A DNA stretch of 64,000 nt from Phoronis australis (Eukaryota > Phoronida > Phoronidae), in contig NMRA01000774.1 of the NCBI GenBank assembly GCA_002633005.1, positions 90,218 to 154,217 of the forward strand, written 5' to 3'. Positions 31,701-40,369 of this stretch are shown in pieces. The notes under the pieces are model-generated. The model was not told where the DNA came from. It saw only the letters and a program-made list of their open reading frames with translations, and did not search any database. Numbering within the stretch: the stretch's first letter is position 1; every line of letters starts with the position of its first letter. The position numbers and the translations under genes were made by a program.

Positions 31701-32541
31701 GTCTGCACTAATCCAAAAATCGACATACTGACGCCCACCCCCTAAATGCGTCCATGGTCTAACAAAATTGAAAGATCTGATGTGAGCGATACTAAGAAGC
31801 ATAGCGTTAGAGCAATTTTGCTCCCTTTTTCAAAAATACAGAGTTTCTGTTACTAGTTTTACTGAGCAGTGTCGTAAATAAACTGCAAGGCTGGGACTCT
31901 CATTCCATGAAGCTATGTAAAGATTTGCGAATCATTTTAATTCCGGAGTTGTTCAAAGTACTGAGAAATGAGGTGTTACTTAAGACAATGACTGTAGAAA
32001 GTTGTAAAAATCTTGCTTCCTAGCAGTATCTCTTAAAAGGCTGATTAGAATGAAATAGAAAGTTGATGAGAGAATCGTTATCTAAATCGCTGTTATATTT
32101 GCTTTGAAAAACGGCTCAGTCGTGAAAAAGAACTAACTAAAACTTGAATGTATGTGAATTTCATAAAGCAATTGCAATAACAATCTTAAAGATGGTTGAT
32201 CACCTGTGGTGGTGTTTTTGAGATTTGATATCGATTATTTTTATGAAATGATATTTGGTCATCTGAATTAGCTGGGTGCTTCCTAAGAACCTAGAGCGAT
32301 CTTTTGTGTTTTGTTAGATGTATAATTGCACAGATTTGCTCACTTCTTATTTTTTCTAGTGCCTAACTTCAGAAAATATTTCCTTCAGTTGACAATCAAA
32401 TTACATAACTCACAAAGTTACTCTTAACGTGAACAACATTTTAACCAATTTTGCTAATCTGTAATTGGTTTTGCTAAACCAACTCACCTCAATTAGTATT
32501 GCAGAGATCGACGAAATTGTCCAAAGAACCGCGAAAGCCAT
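7671..32541 (-). CDS. Secreted astacin-family zinc metalloprotease, 8 exons, 3' end missing
   Basis: Joined exons (32541-32488, 31465-31405, 25407-25314, 23021-22858, 20314-20130, 14161-13958, 11340-11211, 7799-7671) give 1021 coding bases, 340 codons plus one base. Every junction has AG/GT signals and compatible phase. The protein has a signal peptide (1-18), a propeptide with basic sites (RRR 87-89, RQRR 97-100), a mature N-terminus near W110, zinc site H192-E-x-x-H196-x-x-G-x-x-H202, Met-turn at M249 with Y251, and cysteines 144, 165, 184 and 295, which correspond to the two astacin disulfides. A six-cysteine EGF-like module (300-327) and twelve glycines follow. Astacins cleave extracellular proteins and propeptides; in cnidarians some act in development, others in nematocysts. 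This gene's role is unknown. The terminal exon(s) were not found. Confidence 0.9.
8168..8310 (-). repeat. GTCGTGGGTCGAGG minisatellite element, copy a
   Basis: Read on the minus strand it begins near a TTACAGGTCGTGGGTCG segment, has several degenerate GTGGGTCGGGGG-type units, and ends GCCTTTAGAACAATCTGG. The ACAGGTCGTGGG start and TTTAGAACAAT end recur in the other copies. Confidence 0.7.
8990..9080 (+). repeat. GTCGTGGGTCGAGG minisatellite element, copy b
   Basis: The plus strand reads CTGTCGTGGGTCGTGGGTCG followed by AGGGGGTAATGAGTCGAGG, and closes with GTTTAAGGACAATC, a degraded form of the shared TTTAGAACAAT end. It is inverted relative to copy a, about 690 bases away. Confidence 0.6.
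11211..11340 (-). CDS. Astacin gene exon 7: C-terminal part of catalytic domain
   Basis: Acceptor TATAACAG. Residues 255-297 begin [13 protein letters not shown], continue [20 protein letters not shown] and end YNCKP, the usual astacin C-terminal end with the last disulfide cysteine (295). The donor A|GTAAGT is phase 1. Confidence 0.93.
11341..13957. other. Intron 6 of the astacin gene
   Basis: Non-coding on the model. It holds a large foldback element (12775-13207) and a perfect 14-base palindrome CAATGACGTCATTG at 13545-13558 containing a CRE-type TGACGTCA core. TACATGTA palindromes cluster near 11815-11835. Confidence 0.6.
12775..13207. mobile_element. Foldback element, about 430 bp with 200-bp arms
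   Basis: The left arm 12775-12974 and right arm 13010-13207 are inverted copies around a spacer of about 35 bases. Shared blocks include AAGTTTGAGTCTAATACTGG, TTAGCGACG/CTAGCGACG, TTCTGGCCAATTGG and ACAAATCGAATCTTAAACCG-like sequence. Arms differ by scattered substitutions, so the insertion is not recent. Open frames here on both strands are by-products of the palindrome. Confidence 0.85.
13958..14161 (-). CDS. Astacin gene exon 6: zinc-binding site and Met-turn
   Basis: A phase 0 exon of 68 codons begins after TTTTTTCAG. It opens [18 protein letters not shown], containing the full zinc signature with three His ligands and the catalytic Glu, then the R-x-DRD-x-Y segment typical of astacins, and ends SVMHYGQY, the Met-turn with the zinc-region Tyr. 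The donor is TAT|GTGAGT. No key residue is missing, so an active enzyme is expected. Confidence 0.95.
15393..15507. mobile_element. Short foldback element, about 115 bp
   Basis: The sequence is an imperfect palindrome from CGTTACCC to GGATAACG centred at about 15450, with core CACGGGGCTAACGCCCCTCG and flanking ATTATCG facing CGATAAT. About 55 bases per arm, consistent with a small foldback MITE or an extruded hairpin. Confidence 0.65.
16290..16530 (+). repeat. Minisatellite, about 60-base unit, four units
   Basis: Units start at 16304, 16361, 16424 and 16485 (spacings 57, 63 and 61) with GCCTGCAA or GCCAGCAA, then a TCACGAGA-like block, an ACTGTG-CAGCAAGA block and ATCGTGGGTAG. Units are diverged. 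The minus-strand frames with repeated THDSS come from this array and are not evidence of a protein. Confidence 0.75.
17653..18233 (+). repeat. Tandem duplication B, copy 1
   Basis: This block recurs at 18427-19002 with few differences, including an eight-base insertion (a second GACTA-type unit) near 18212. Unlike the other duplications, about 190 unique bases lie between its end and the N at 18426. Confidence 0.85.
18340..18425 (+). pseudogene. THAP-domain first exon, truncated at an N
   Basis: ATG at 18340 opens [20 protein letters not shown], followed by a basic stretch and NLS, the first half of a THAP finger (C-x4-C start). The frame runs into the N at 18426, after which sequence is a copy of 17653 onward and does not continue the domain. 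A CGCCATATTG motif, common near start sites of housekeeping genes, lies 80-90 bases upstream at 18250-18259. This may be a real gene's 5' end cut by misassembly. Confidence 0.6.
18427..19002 (+). repeat. Tandem duplication B, copy 2
   Basis: Starts directly after the N at 18426 and matches 17653-18233 until CATTTATCGGTAT. Beyond 19002 the sequences diverge completely, so this junction is not a simple repeated contig end. Confidence 0.85.
20130..20314 (-). CDS. Astacin gene exon 5: first half of catalytic domain
   Basis: Acceptor TTTTCCGTAG. Residues 126-186 include [20 protein letters not shown] and [13 protein letters not shown], ending PGCRT before GTAAAC. These match the astacin segment with the helix, first cysteine, R-T, the GC-x-S-x-VG loop, and the third cysteine just before the zinc helix. 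Confidence 0.92.
20315..22857. other. Intron 4 of the astacin gene
   Basis: Non-coding on the model. A (TA)n microsatellite lies at about 21855-21873 and a small inverted repeat (AAGTTGCAtTTGAT facing ATCAAGTGCAACTT) near 21270-21365. Nothing else supported. Confidence 0.55.
22858..23021 (-). CDS. Astacin gene exon 4: processing site and mature N-terminus
   Basis: Acceptor TTGTTGAAG; the first base completes the Glu codon from exon 3. Residues 71-124 contain clustered basic residues (RRR at 87-89, RQRR at 97-100) suited to furin-like cleavage, then [11 protein letters not shown], which matches the conserved W-x-x-G-x-V-P-Y start of astacin catalytic domains. The donor A|GTGAGT is phase 1. 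Confidence 0.88.
23022..25313. other. Intron 3 of the astacin gene, with assembly gap
   Basis: A 776-base run of N occupies 23528-24303, so any element or nested gene there is invisible. CpG-rich sequence with CCGCCATTTTG (about 23254) lies left of the gap and AAAATGGCGG (about 24392) right of it; see findings. Predicted frames crossing the gap are artefacts. Confidence 0.7.
23528..24303. other. Assembly gap (776 Ns)
   Basis: Undetermined bases. Length may be an estimate. Confidence 0.99.
25314..25407 (-). CDS. Astacin gene exon 3: propeptide
   Basis: Acceptor ATTTGCAG is followed by two bases completing a Ser codon, then codons 40-69, including [12 protein letters not shown], and two bases of a Glu codon before GTAAGT. 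Acidic, Leu/Met-containing propeptide segments of this kind precede the maturation site in astacins. I do not see a clear FxGD aspartate-switch motif. Confidence 0.8.
26015..26690 (+). repeat. Dispersed repeat family R3, copy A
   Basis: Aligns with about 41055-41680 and about 53985-54610. Shared landmarks are ATTTCCG-CTGC-TAGTTAGACT-like start, GTTATCAAATCA, TAATTTCATT, a TTTCAGCTC segment, CCTGTCATACT, GTTGC-TTTGACCT, and CTACTGTTA-CTGTAGTATT near the end. Diverged with indels; only this copy lacks the upstream kilobase present in copies B and C. Confidence 0.65.
26693..27100 (+). repeat. Tandem repeat, two units of about 235 bp
   Basis: Unit 1 (26693-26865) and unit 2 (26927-27100) both carry a CCTGTAAAA-AACCCAA block, GTGTTGCAGAC or CTGTTGCTGAT, GCTCTTgGCGGA, and a CCA-ATCATCTAAATGTCC-GCTTTTT end. 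Clearly diverged. Function unknown. Confidence 0.65.
28487..28608 (+). mobile_element. MITE family M1, insertion with empty-site evidence
   Basis: The element starts GCGTGGACGGCGCA and ends TGCGCCACCCATGC, imperfect terminal inverted repeats of 14 bases (11 matching), with a G-run and GCTAGGCC-like core. The homologous R2 copy has CCCGTAGTCATG without it at about 39524, whereas here CCCGTA and GTATTCATG flank it, suggesting a 3-base GTA target duplication. Confidence 0.75.
28795..29039 (+). mobile_element. MITE family M2, copy 1, with target-site duplication
   Basis: A 245-base element with perfect 15-base inverted termini, CATGCGCGCACCCAG and CTGGGTGCGCGCATG, flanked by CTTAGGG on both sides (28788-28794 and 29040-29046). 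R2 copy 2 at about 39695 lacks it and shows a single TTAGG-like site. No coding capacity. Confidence 0.85.
30294..30440 (+). mobile_element. MITE family M1 relatives, two adjacent copies
   Basis: Two tandem segments each contain an AGCACTGAAAA-GTGGGGCTATAG core followed by C-rich sequence; the first ends GTGCTGCACCACCCATGG, the second GTGAGCCGCCCACG. These match the core and ends of the elements at 28487-28608 and 56168-56240. Borders approximate. Confidence 0.6.
31130..31290 (+). repeat. GTCGTGGGTCGAGG minisatellite element, copy c
   Basis: Begins with TACATCTAATGCCACAGGTC, has about six degenerate GGTCGTGGGTCGAGGG units, and ends GGGGGTTTTAGAACAATTC. The flanking pattern matches copies a, d and e. 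Frames through it (glycine/arginine/valine-rich) are not coding. Confidence 0.75.
31405..31465 (-). CDS. Astacin gene exon 2: end of signal peptide, propeptide start
   Basis: Acceptor TTCCTTCAG precedes codons 19-38, which begin ALIGCHGQ; the donor A|GTAAGT leaves one base (phase 1). The segment follows the signal core and carries a cysteine at residue 22. Phase agrees with exons 1 and 3. Confidence 0.8.
31466..32487. other. Intron 1 of the astacin gene
   Basis: About 1 kb between exons 1 and 2, AT-rich, nothing else supported. Confidence 0.6.
32488..32541 (-). CDS. Astacin gene exon 1: start codon and signal peptide
   Basis: ATG at 32541 begins 18 codons, [18 protein letters not shown], a typical hydrophobic signal-peptide core that directs secretion. 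The donor is GAG|GTGAGT, phase 0. I chose this start because it is the first Met of the hydrophobic segment and a TATA box lies 55 bases upstream. Confidence 0.8.
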
Positions 32542-32595
32542 CTTTGCAGAGCAACTTTTCTCCCAGTTGTGCAGATGATTGATATACAAAAAGCA

Positions 32596-32601
32596 TTTAT
32601 A
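32596..32601 (-). promoter_or_regulatory. TATA box of the astacin gene
   Basis: The minus strand reads TATAAA here, inside CTATAAATGC, 55 bases before the ATG at 32541. A start site about 30 bases downstream would leave a 5' leader of roughly 25 bases. An inverted CCAAT (ATTGG) lies just upstream near 32612-32616. Confidence 0.5.
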
Positions 32602-32649
32602 GATTTTGAGGGCCAATGTAGGCGTGCCGTTTGTTCATGCTAATAAAAT

Positions 32650-33160
32650 ATAATCTCAAACATTAGGGAGACCGGAGAACAATACCGCATTTGCATGTAA
32701 TTGTCGAATTTCTCTTATCTGTTTTATTAGGCACAAAAATAAGTAGAAGAGAGGGTAGCTTTATCAACCCCTCTAACATCCGGGTAAGAAACGAAAATAA
32801 TGAACGCATTGTTTTGAATAACACCGCGAAGTCGACAGAAATAGCGACGACAACGTCAAAGGCATGCGATCCCATGTCACTGATCACTCGGAACCATTTT
32901 TACATTTTATTAATACATAGTTAACCATATTTCTTTTGCTTCAAAAGCGAATTGTTTTGAATTGTGGAAATACATGTTTTCAGTCGCACTGATACGGTAA
33001 TCCCTGTGAACATCTGCTCCTTTGGTGTTTCTGCTGTGTGGTACTTCGTCGATTGTCACAGATTTTACCGAAACTTCATGAGGGTTTGGTCCAGCCGATA
33101 CGCACTAACTCAGGTTTGGCTCTTCTAACACTCGTTTTCGTTTTTATTTTGATCTTGTAA
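32650..33160. other. Upstream flank of the astacin gene
   Basis: Intergenic sequence beyond the promoter with no gene or repeat that I recognise. Confidence 0.4.
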
Positions 33161-33164
33161 ACAT

Positions 33165-33760
33165 ATTAACTGCATCAAACCAGATGCAAAATATTCACCG
33201 CAAGCCAGATGTCTATGGATAAACACTACCAGACCCACCTAGTGGTGGTTTAGCCCCGACAGACACGCCCAAATAACCGAGTTGAGGTGGATCAACCCAG
33301 CAGGTAATTGTTTGAAACCAGTTGGACGGTGTTCAGCATCACTGCACATCACACCAGAATTAGATGTCACACAAAGTCAGTGGTGGGGTGCCCCTTCCAG
33401 ACGATTATCAAAAAAGGTTAAAAGTTCAGCTAGATCAACCCACTAGGTAATCGCATAAAACCAGTTGCAAAAGCCCATGTATCACGAATAAGCATTGCCA
33501 GACAAACGTAGTGGTGGGTTTGCCCCGCCAGACACGCCCAAATATCTGAATTGAGCTAGACTAACCCACCCACTTGATGTTCAGCATCACTGCACATGGC
33601 ACAACAGTAAGATGCTAGATAATTTAAACGGTGGGGTGCCCTTGACAGGCGATTACAAAAAGCAGGACTAAAATTTAAGCTAGATCAATCCAAGAGTTAA
33701 CTGCATGAAAAGAGCTGCAAACTATTCAACGTAACCCCAAGTATCTCATACGAACCGTAA
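33165..33760 (+). repeat. Tandem repeat, about 250-270-bp unit
   Basis: Two full units and part of a third. ACACGCCCAAATA occurs at 33263 and 33532 and GTTCAGCATCACTGCACAT at 33331 and 33579; the different spacings (269 and 248) show an indel of about 20 bases in unit 2. Other shared blocks are GTAGTGGTGGGTT, AGCTAGATCAA and GGTGGGGTGCCC. Confidence 0.75.
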
Positions 33761-34745
33761 AACCGATCTTTTTTGCCGAAAAACTCGACGTATCTAAAAT
33801 TTTCAACAACATTGCGCATTTTTTTGTAAAAACACGCTTGCGCAATGTAAAGTAACTCGGTTACTTTTTTAATAATTTTGTTTTAAGCTCAACAATTGTA
33901 AATTGTATTCAGCTTTCGCAACAAACATTCAAGTTAAGATCTAAAAATAGTGTTTGAAATTGTAATACTAAAACTTAAAAACTGTTTATAAATAAGTGTG
34001 CAAGGCTTCCCCGCGCGTGAGGACTCAATTGACCTTGAGACAGCACAGCTAGCCTGCCAGTGCCTCTTGAGTTGGATTTCGTTTCCATTTGAATGAACGT
34101 GGGTATGGAATTCGTCGCCGAAGATGGGTCCGTCTAAAAAATTCTTTGCAAGTCCTACCGACAGTGAGTACGTACTGTAACAGTTGCGACACCCGATTTG
34201 TCAATCATAACCTTTGCACCTTCTCGGAATTCCGGTACTGTTTGGTTGGCGTGCCTTTGGTTGTTTCAGTGCTTTGGGGACGATAAAATATATGGCGTAT
34301 CGATTTCTACTTTGCAATACTGTTTGATTTGCCCATATAATATCAAAAAATTACGTACTCGGTGATATTAACCTGTCACGTCGTAACACATCCCAGGTCA
34401 CTTGAGAAAGCTGCTTATGATCTGATGACTATGTTTGAAAGCGCAAACTTGTACGAAAAACATTTAGACGAATTACAGAATACAAAACGATAATTAAAAA
34501 GCTATTATTGACAGCTGGTATTCAACAGTTTCACCGATAAAACCTATTTTTAAAGATTACGCCTGTTTGATTCCTCTGTAAAGCAGGAAAAAACATTGCT
34601 AATGATGATCTTTTCCTGTAATCCATGAACCAAATATTTGTGGGTCAATTTGTCATGTTTTGCTATGGTCGATCGTTTAGAGTGTTTAAAAGAGAACTAC
34701 TACTTGACTGAAAATTATCTTCGCCCTCTCGTGTTTCAACCAGTG
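33761..34745. other. Unassigned stretch
   Basis: No gene or repeat family recognised between the tandem array and the next MITE. Confidence 0.4.
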
Positions 34746-34997
34746 CATGTGCGCAAACAGGGGGAAGCTCCGGGGGGCTCAAACGAGCCCCCCATTTGGC
34801 GAATTGGGCAAATAGGTCTGCCTGTGAGAATAAAAAAGTCCTAAAAATGAGACAAAAGTCCACTAAACAAGCACGTACGCGCAATTCACATTGGTGCGCC
34901 CGTTTTTTTTTTTTAGTCCGCCGGCCATTTTGTTACCAAAAGGTGCACAACGTTAGAAATTCTAGCACCCCCATATTGAAGGCTAGGTGCGCGCATG
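34746..34997 (-). mobile_element. MITE family M2, copy 2
   Basis: A 252-base element starting CATGTGCGCAAACAG and ending GGTGCGCGCATG, flanked by CAGTG at 34741-34745 and 34998-35002. Internally CCTTCAATATGGGGGTGC (minus strand) and GCCCCCCATTTGGCGAATTG match copy 1 at 28795-29039 in opposite orientation. Visible target duplication is five bases here versus seven in copy 1. Confidence 0.8.
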
Positions 34998-35667
34998 CAG
35001 TGTGAAGGGGTTTCACAAGGAATCATTTTCAGGCACGTATTCTAGTATTTTTCGAAACCACATGAAGACGGGAGTCTGCTATCATTAAAGTGATCGGTTT
35101 GCCAATCTAGCCGCAGTCAATTCTCTATTGGCCTTCATTGACTACAATTTGTTATAACCACTTCCTCAAACACAGTAGCGACGCTACATCACTGAATATG
35201 AGATAACATTGAAGTTGCTTCACGCCTGTTTGCAGCAAGGGTACTTTTGGAATACTGAACAATAAATAAAAAACATCAATTTTCAAGAAACAAAAAACAA
35301 CCAATGATACGTTTGCCACACTGCCTCTGTCCATGAAATTGCTAAAAACAATTGAAGTGATGATTTTGAAAAAGGAAGCTGGTACCATGGGTATTCGATA
35401 ATACTCCTTTAGAAAGTGGAGGCTGGCGAAGTTACCTGTTTTAAGTTACTACAGTTAAGAGGGTTTGCCCAGTCGTTTTTGACATAACGCTAAAACAATG
35501 CATGTCCCAACCAGAAACTATGAATGCCTCTTACAGATTGGAATACAGTAGGCATGGTGCAGGTCCAAGCTGTCACATCGTCACAAATTGTCACAAAATC
35601 GATTCCTTGAACCACACAGCTTTATTAAAAGTATTGCAGGCGATCCAATACCCCTGAATAGCATCCT

Positions 35668-35815
35668 ACTGGATTGTTTTAAAAACTCTCGACCCCCCCC
35701 CACCCCTCGACCCCCGGACCCACGACCCCATACACCCACAACCTCCGCGAGCCACGAGCTACGACCCAAGACCCACAACCCCCTCTACCCGAAGCCTGTA
35801 TGGCTACGTCAGGTT
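35668..35815 (-). repeat. GTCGTGGGTCGAGG minisatellite element, copy d
   Basis: The minus strand reads ATACAGGCTTCGGGTAGAGG, then GTCGTGGGTC-type units, ending GAGAGTTTTTAAAACAATCC. The end matches the TTTAGAACAATCC terminus of the family. Confidence 0.7.
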
Positions 35816-36519
35816 ATTGACTCACATTCGGCTTTGCTTGGTCTGTACAGCTGTACAAACCAGCACAACTACAATAGCAGCAGACAGCCCACACGTTTCA
35901 AACGCCCCATAAAAAGGAGTATATAATCGAACCGGAAACAACGCACCTCTTCTGGGAAAAACAAGTCCATGCTTCTTTCGTCCCATAGCAGCACGGGAAT
36001 GGAGACGATAGAATGGAATCACGAACCATTTTTCAGTTTGGCGCCTCAGACCGCCACTCCATCTTGCCTGCAAAGTTGCCACGAGAGCTGCCAAGCGCTC
36101 TACTCGCACGAGCCTACTTTGCACAGTCAGTGAGTACACAATTGTGTTCGTCCGCAGTGACAACTCAAAATTCGTATTTAGTACATCAAGTTATTGGCTG
36201 TTCAGCACTGGAATTAGTGGGAGCTAAAACCACATGCCTCTGATACGACAATCCAATACCTGACACTGAATAATTACAATAAAGAGACAAAATCAGTCAC
36301 AATGAAGCGTGCATCATGATGAAATGCAAAACGTTCAAATGAGAGTTACACTGATTTTATCTTCAGCAATTGTTCGGAACTTTTTCATCAAAGACTTTGA
36401 TTTTCTAACATGAAGGTGTTTTTTTGCTTTTATTTTTGCAAAAATCTGCGAAGCCAATGATCGTCGACATCTCTTCCACCACGTTTTCAAAGAAAATCCT
36501 TCAATGACGTAATAAGATT

Positions 36520-36700
36520 ATGAAGTATGCAAAAATCGCAAAACTACATCTATTGCTACAGGTCGTTGGTCAAAAGGGTCGTGGCTCGAGAGGGTCGTGG
36601 ATCGACGGCCGAAGGTGTCGACAGGGGGTAGAGAGTCGTGGGGCGAGGTGGTTCTGGGTCGAGGGGGCTTGGGTTGAGAGGGTCGAGAACTATCCCGTTG
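36520..36700 (+). repeat. GTCGTGGGTCGAGG minisatellite element, copy e
   Basis: Begins CTACATCTATTGCTACAGGT and continues with about eight degenerate GGGTCGTGGGTCGAGGG units, ending AGAGGGTCGAGAACTATCCC. The start matches copy c; the end is degraded. Confidence 0.7.
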
Positions 36701-38229
36701 GTAGGCCACTTAGGTCGAGCCCATTGCCCAAATCACCTGATTTAGACTCACAAGAACCCTCTTGTGTAAATTTAGTCAATTGGCTCCTCCATGAAATGGT
36801 TGCAAACTCCATACCCAAGTACGTCACAATCTTCTGTCCTTCATGTTTGATATTTGGTCCAAGTTTACTATACTTAGTATATTTTTAGCATTTAATGCCT
36901 TGGCCCACATGTTACTTAAAATTTACAGGAGCAGCTTTTCATGAGGGCAGTGGCGTGAAATACAAATTTCATTAGAATAACCTGAGCAATAGGTTCCGAC
37001 ATTTTCATTAACTTTACAAATTGATGTATTTTTGTTTCACGCCACCACCACTCAGGTATAAATGCAGTTATCAGAGATGAGTACTTTTTACAAACACATA
37101 TGAAATCGTAATCATCTTCAATTAGGGACACACAGAAACAACACACACGGTATTTTTGGTCCACAAGAGCATGTCTACCGTTAATTAAGTTACGATTGGA
37201 GTAACGTGATTTAGGCAAGCTGTTATAAAAAATATGAAATATCACGCAATAGATAGGATTCCATTTCAAAATCAATTTTAGATAAGGAATGTGCATTAAG
37301 TTTTGCGCTATTATCTACAGCAAAGGTCCAGTCTTTTATAGAACAATCTTTAAGTCGCTGCTCAAAAATGACAACAAAAGGTGCTTCGTAGCCAACTCCC
37401 TGATTGTGGATACCAATCCAAAACCACATCATTGAAGCAAATTCCTAACAGATCAAGCCCAAGTTTTCCTACCAGCCTCATATAATGTGACAAGCTTGTC
37501 ATAGACTGACTTTGGAATTCGATGTGCTGGAATTTTCAGCAATTTAAATCAATACTTGATCAGCTTACCTAACACCTTTAAGTTGGATACCTTCCCAGTT
37601 CTCCAAGGACAGCATGATTTAAACAGTTACATGTACTTCAAACTCCCTAGCAGTTGTTTACAATCTTTCAATTTGAGCATTCTTTGTGTCCCCAAATCTC
37701 TATGCCATAGCTAATGATTAGGCATACCATTTTATCAAAATTCTCGAGTGCAATTGTCGGTGAAAGTCGTTAACATTTTAACTGAAAACGTTTTCTTAAA
37801 ACATCGCTTTCTGTGCCTGGTGTGACAAAGTTCTCGAAGGTTGCGTCCAGACTAACATAGGTGTAAGGCAAATACCCAAGTACTTATACGATGAGACGAC
37901 ATCAATTTTGTCATTTCCAAAAGGTCATTTTTCGTATTTTCTCAATAGTCCACATTTTCTAAATACCATTATTTTTGTTTTTTAAGATTGTCTTTCATAT
38001 CCAAATCCTGACACTATTCATGCAGAACGTTAATTTGTTGCTGTAGTTTGAAAGCTGTCTCTGCACAACCAACCATATCATCAGCGTTTAGCAACATACA
38101 GATTCGAGGTACTAATTCTCATTTACTAAAATCTGCAAAGTTCGGGATTTGAAGTGTATTTTACGGAAGAATAGTTCTAATCTGTCACCGAAAAGATCAA
38201 AATTTAGTCACCGTAACCGACCTCGGTAA

Positions 38230-39850
38230 ATTGGCCTACCGAACTATAGACCTAATTCAAGCGGCGGACATTCAAATCGAAAGCGAGGCTCACTGGGATA
38301 AACAATGCGGAAGTTTACAATGCGTGAGTTAAACGGCTGGTCTTTCGAGTCAACCTGGATATTAAATCTAAAAAATGTGTCGATAATTAACCACAGAGAC
38401 GTAGAAAATACATTAGGGAACAGGTCAATGCACCAAAGAGTTGTCTGAAAAAAGGGTGCAACTTTTTTTTCGGAAAACTAGACTCGAAACAAGAAAAGTA
38501 AATATGACCAAACAGCGGCGATCGTAGTGTTACGGATTAAAATTTATGCTGAATGCAGGGGTACGTTTCTTCTTGTAAATTGCTCATAAAAATGATTTCT
38601 ACACGAACCAGGTCATGTGCTTATATTTTGGACGAGTTTAGGGAATATTCGACAGTGGTGGCTCATCCCATTTTGCTGCCGTGTGCAATTATTCACATCT
38701 GGTTTAATTTGTTGATCAAGAATATTAATATCTTGTATATAGCCTAGGTCCTGGTGAGGTAGGGACTACCGGGATTAACAATTGATTTGTCATTGATCTG
38801 AAAGAATAACTGATATTATTAAATATATGTTAATAAAAAACCAGGCTCGTAAATGACAATAAAATTATTTGACCATTTTTAAATTTTGAAAAATAAACGA
38901 GTACAGCCCCAGAAATCGCTTTCGCATTATATCCAGGTTCCCATTCACTCCCTTGCACACATTCACGAGTTATTATTTGACTATCAATTCTGATTACTTG
39001 GTTTTAATAACTCTTGCGTCTTTTTCATGTGTTAGGTTTCAAATATAAATCTAAACCAAGTTGAATTTTATAAGTCAAACATCTAATTCGTTCGTCCAAA
39101 GCATAACCTCGTTTAGAGCTCAATTTCAGTTAACTTCACATAGCAACCATAGTTATCATGTTTTTTCAGGGGCCTCGTTCACCCGAAGGGAAACTTCATG
39201 TTGCCTGTGCCTTCTGAGAGGGGAATTTTTTCGCCGAATGAGAGGAAAAATCGACCTGCCGTTCATCATCAGTTGAGCACCCCCGCCAAATCTCACAGGC
39301 TCTGTCTCAAGCAGAATTTCGTGCTCTTTCAAATTGTCACCTGGGTGGATACAGGTGATTTGAACTTTGGAGAGAACTTCAATCACTAGGGGATTTTTTA
39401 GGTCTCGTGGGTGGATTTTTCAATATTTTTGAGAGGGGAATTTGGCCGATATTCGGCCCGAAAATCGAGAGATTGAGTGCCCTGTCGTTTTTGGAGAGAA
39501 AAATTGCATCATCTTTCAACCCGTAGTCATGAAAACACAGCCTGTCTGGCCGAAGATTCTCCGGTCGTTGCTATGATGCTCGGCAACCGAGATGCGCCAA
39601 AGTATGATCTAACTTTTCAAAAACATTTGTAAATTTTACACGGACATCTTTTCCTTCGTATGGCAACGACCCAACGCTTCCGAATCTCTACGTTATTAGG
39701 AATTGTAAAACAGACAGTATTTTTTCTAGCCATCTACATGTTGCCATTCGAGCAACGCGGAATACAACTAGTACTCCGATAAGCCAACAGAGCTATTGTA
39801 GCGAGCCTCGTTTTGGTACGAGCCTCCTGTCTGCGTGTATTATGTCTATG
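38230..39850 (+). repeat. Large dispersed repeat R2, copy 2
   Basis: Homologous to 27145-29160 over its length but without the two MITE insertions, so it serves as the empty-site reference for them. It is directly followed by the 39850-40200 repeat. Confidence 0.8.
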
Positions 39851-40200
39851 TAGGCTACGCTACGTTAAAAATTTCCATAAATCCTTAACAACGAGATAAA
39901 TCAACTGTTTGTTTAAGAACTCAGTGTATTTGAAAGGGTTTTTGTATCGAATTTTAATGATTGATTGGTGTAATGAGATGAAATTAAGTGATAAGATGAC
40001 ACCAGAAAGCGCCTTGTGATCTGTTAAACAGACTTTGGGAGAACGTTATGTACGAGACCATTGGTTAATTTTAGCACTTCCGTCAGTCGTTTCTGTTAGG
40101 TAAAAGAACAGAACTAGCTGTTATCAAGTGGAAGTACTGGATTTAAATTAATACAAAATACGCTGCTTTTGGTGGCATTCTACTTAAATTGCTAGGTATT
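39850..40200 (+). repeat. Diverged dispersed repeat, copy 2
   Basis: Matches 2605-2945. Here it lies immediately after R2 copy 2 and about 170 bases before R3 copy B, so these blocks may be parts of a larger element. Confidence 0.6.
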
Positions 40201-40369
40201 AATGTAAGCTGTATGGTTTATTGGTCGCATACACTGACTGAGAGCACATACATGTACAAACACTTCTTTGTCGCAATAGGGGCCTCATCAAAATCTTGGA
40301 CAACACATACAGAATAAAATATATGTCTAAATACTAACACCATTTAAAATTTTTGTCCACATTAATTAA

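Larger units (their letters stand above)
35003..38229. other. Repeat-rich stretch without a supported gene
   Basis: It contains two copies of the GTCGTGGGTCGAGG family (35668-35815 and 36520-36700). Frames at 35822-36243 and 36916-37432 on either strand have no family pattern or clear splice context. Confidence 0.4.
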
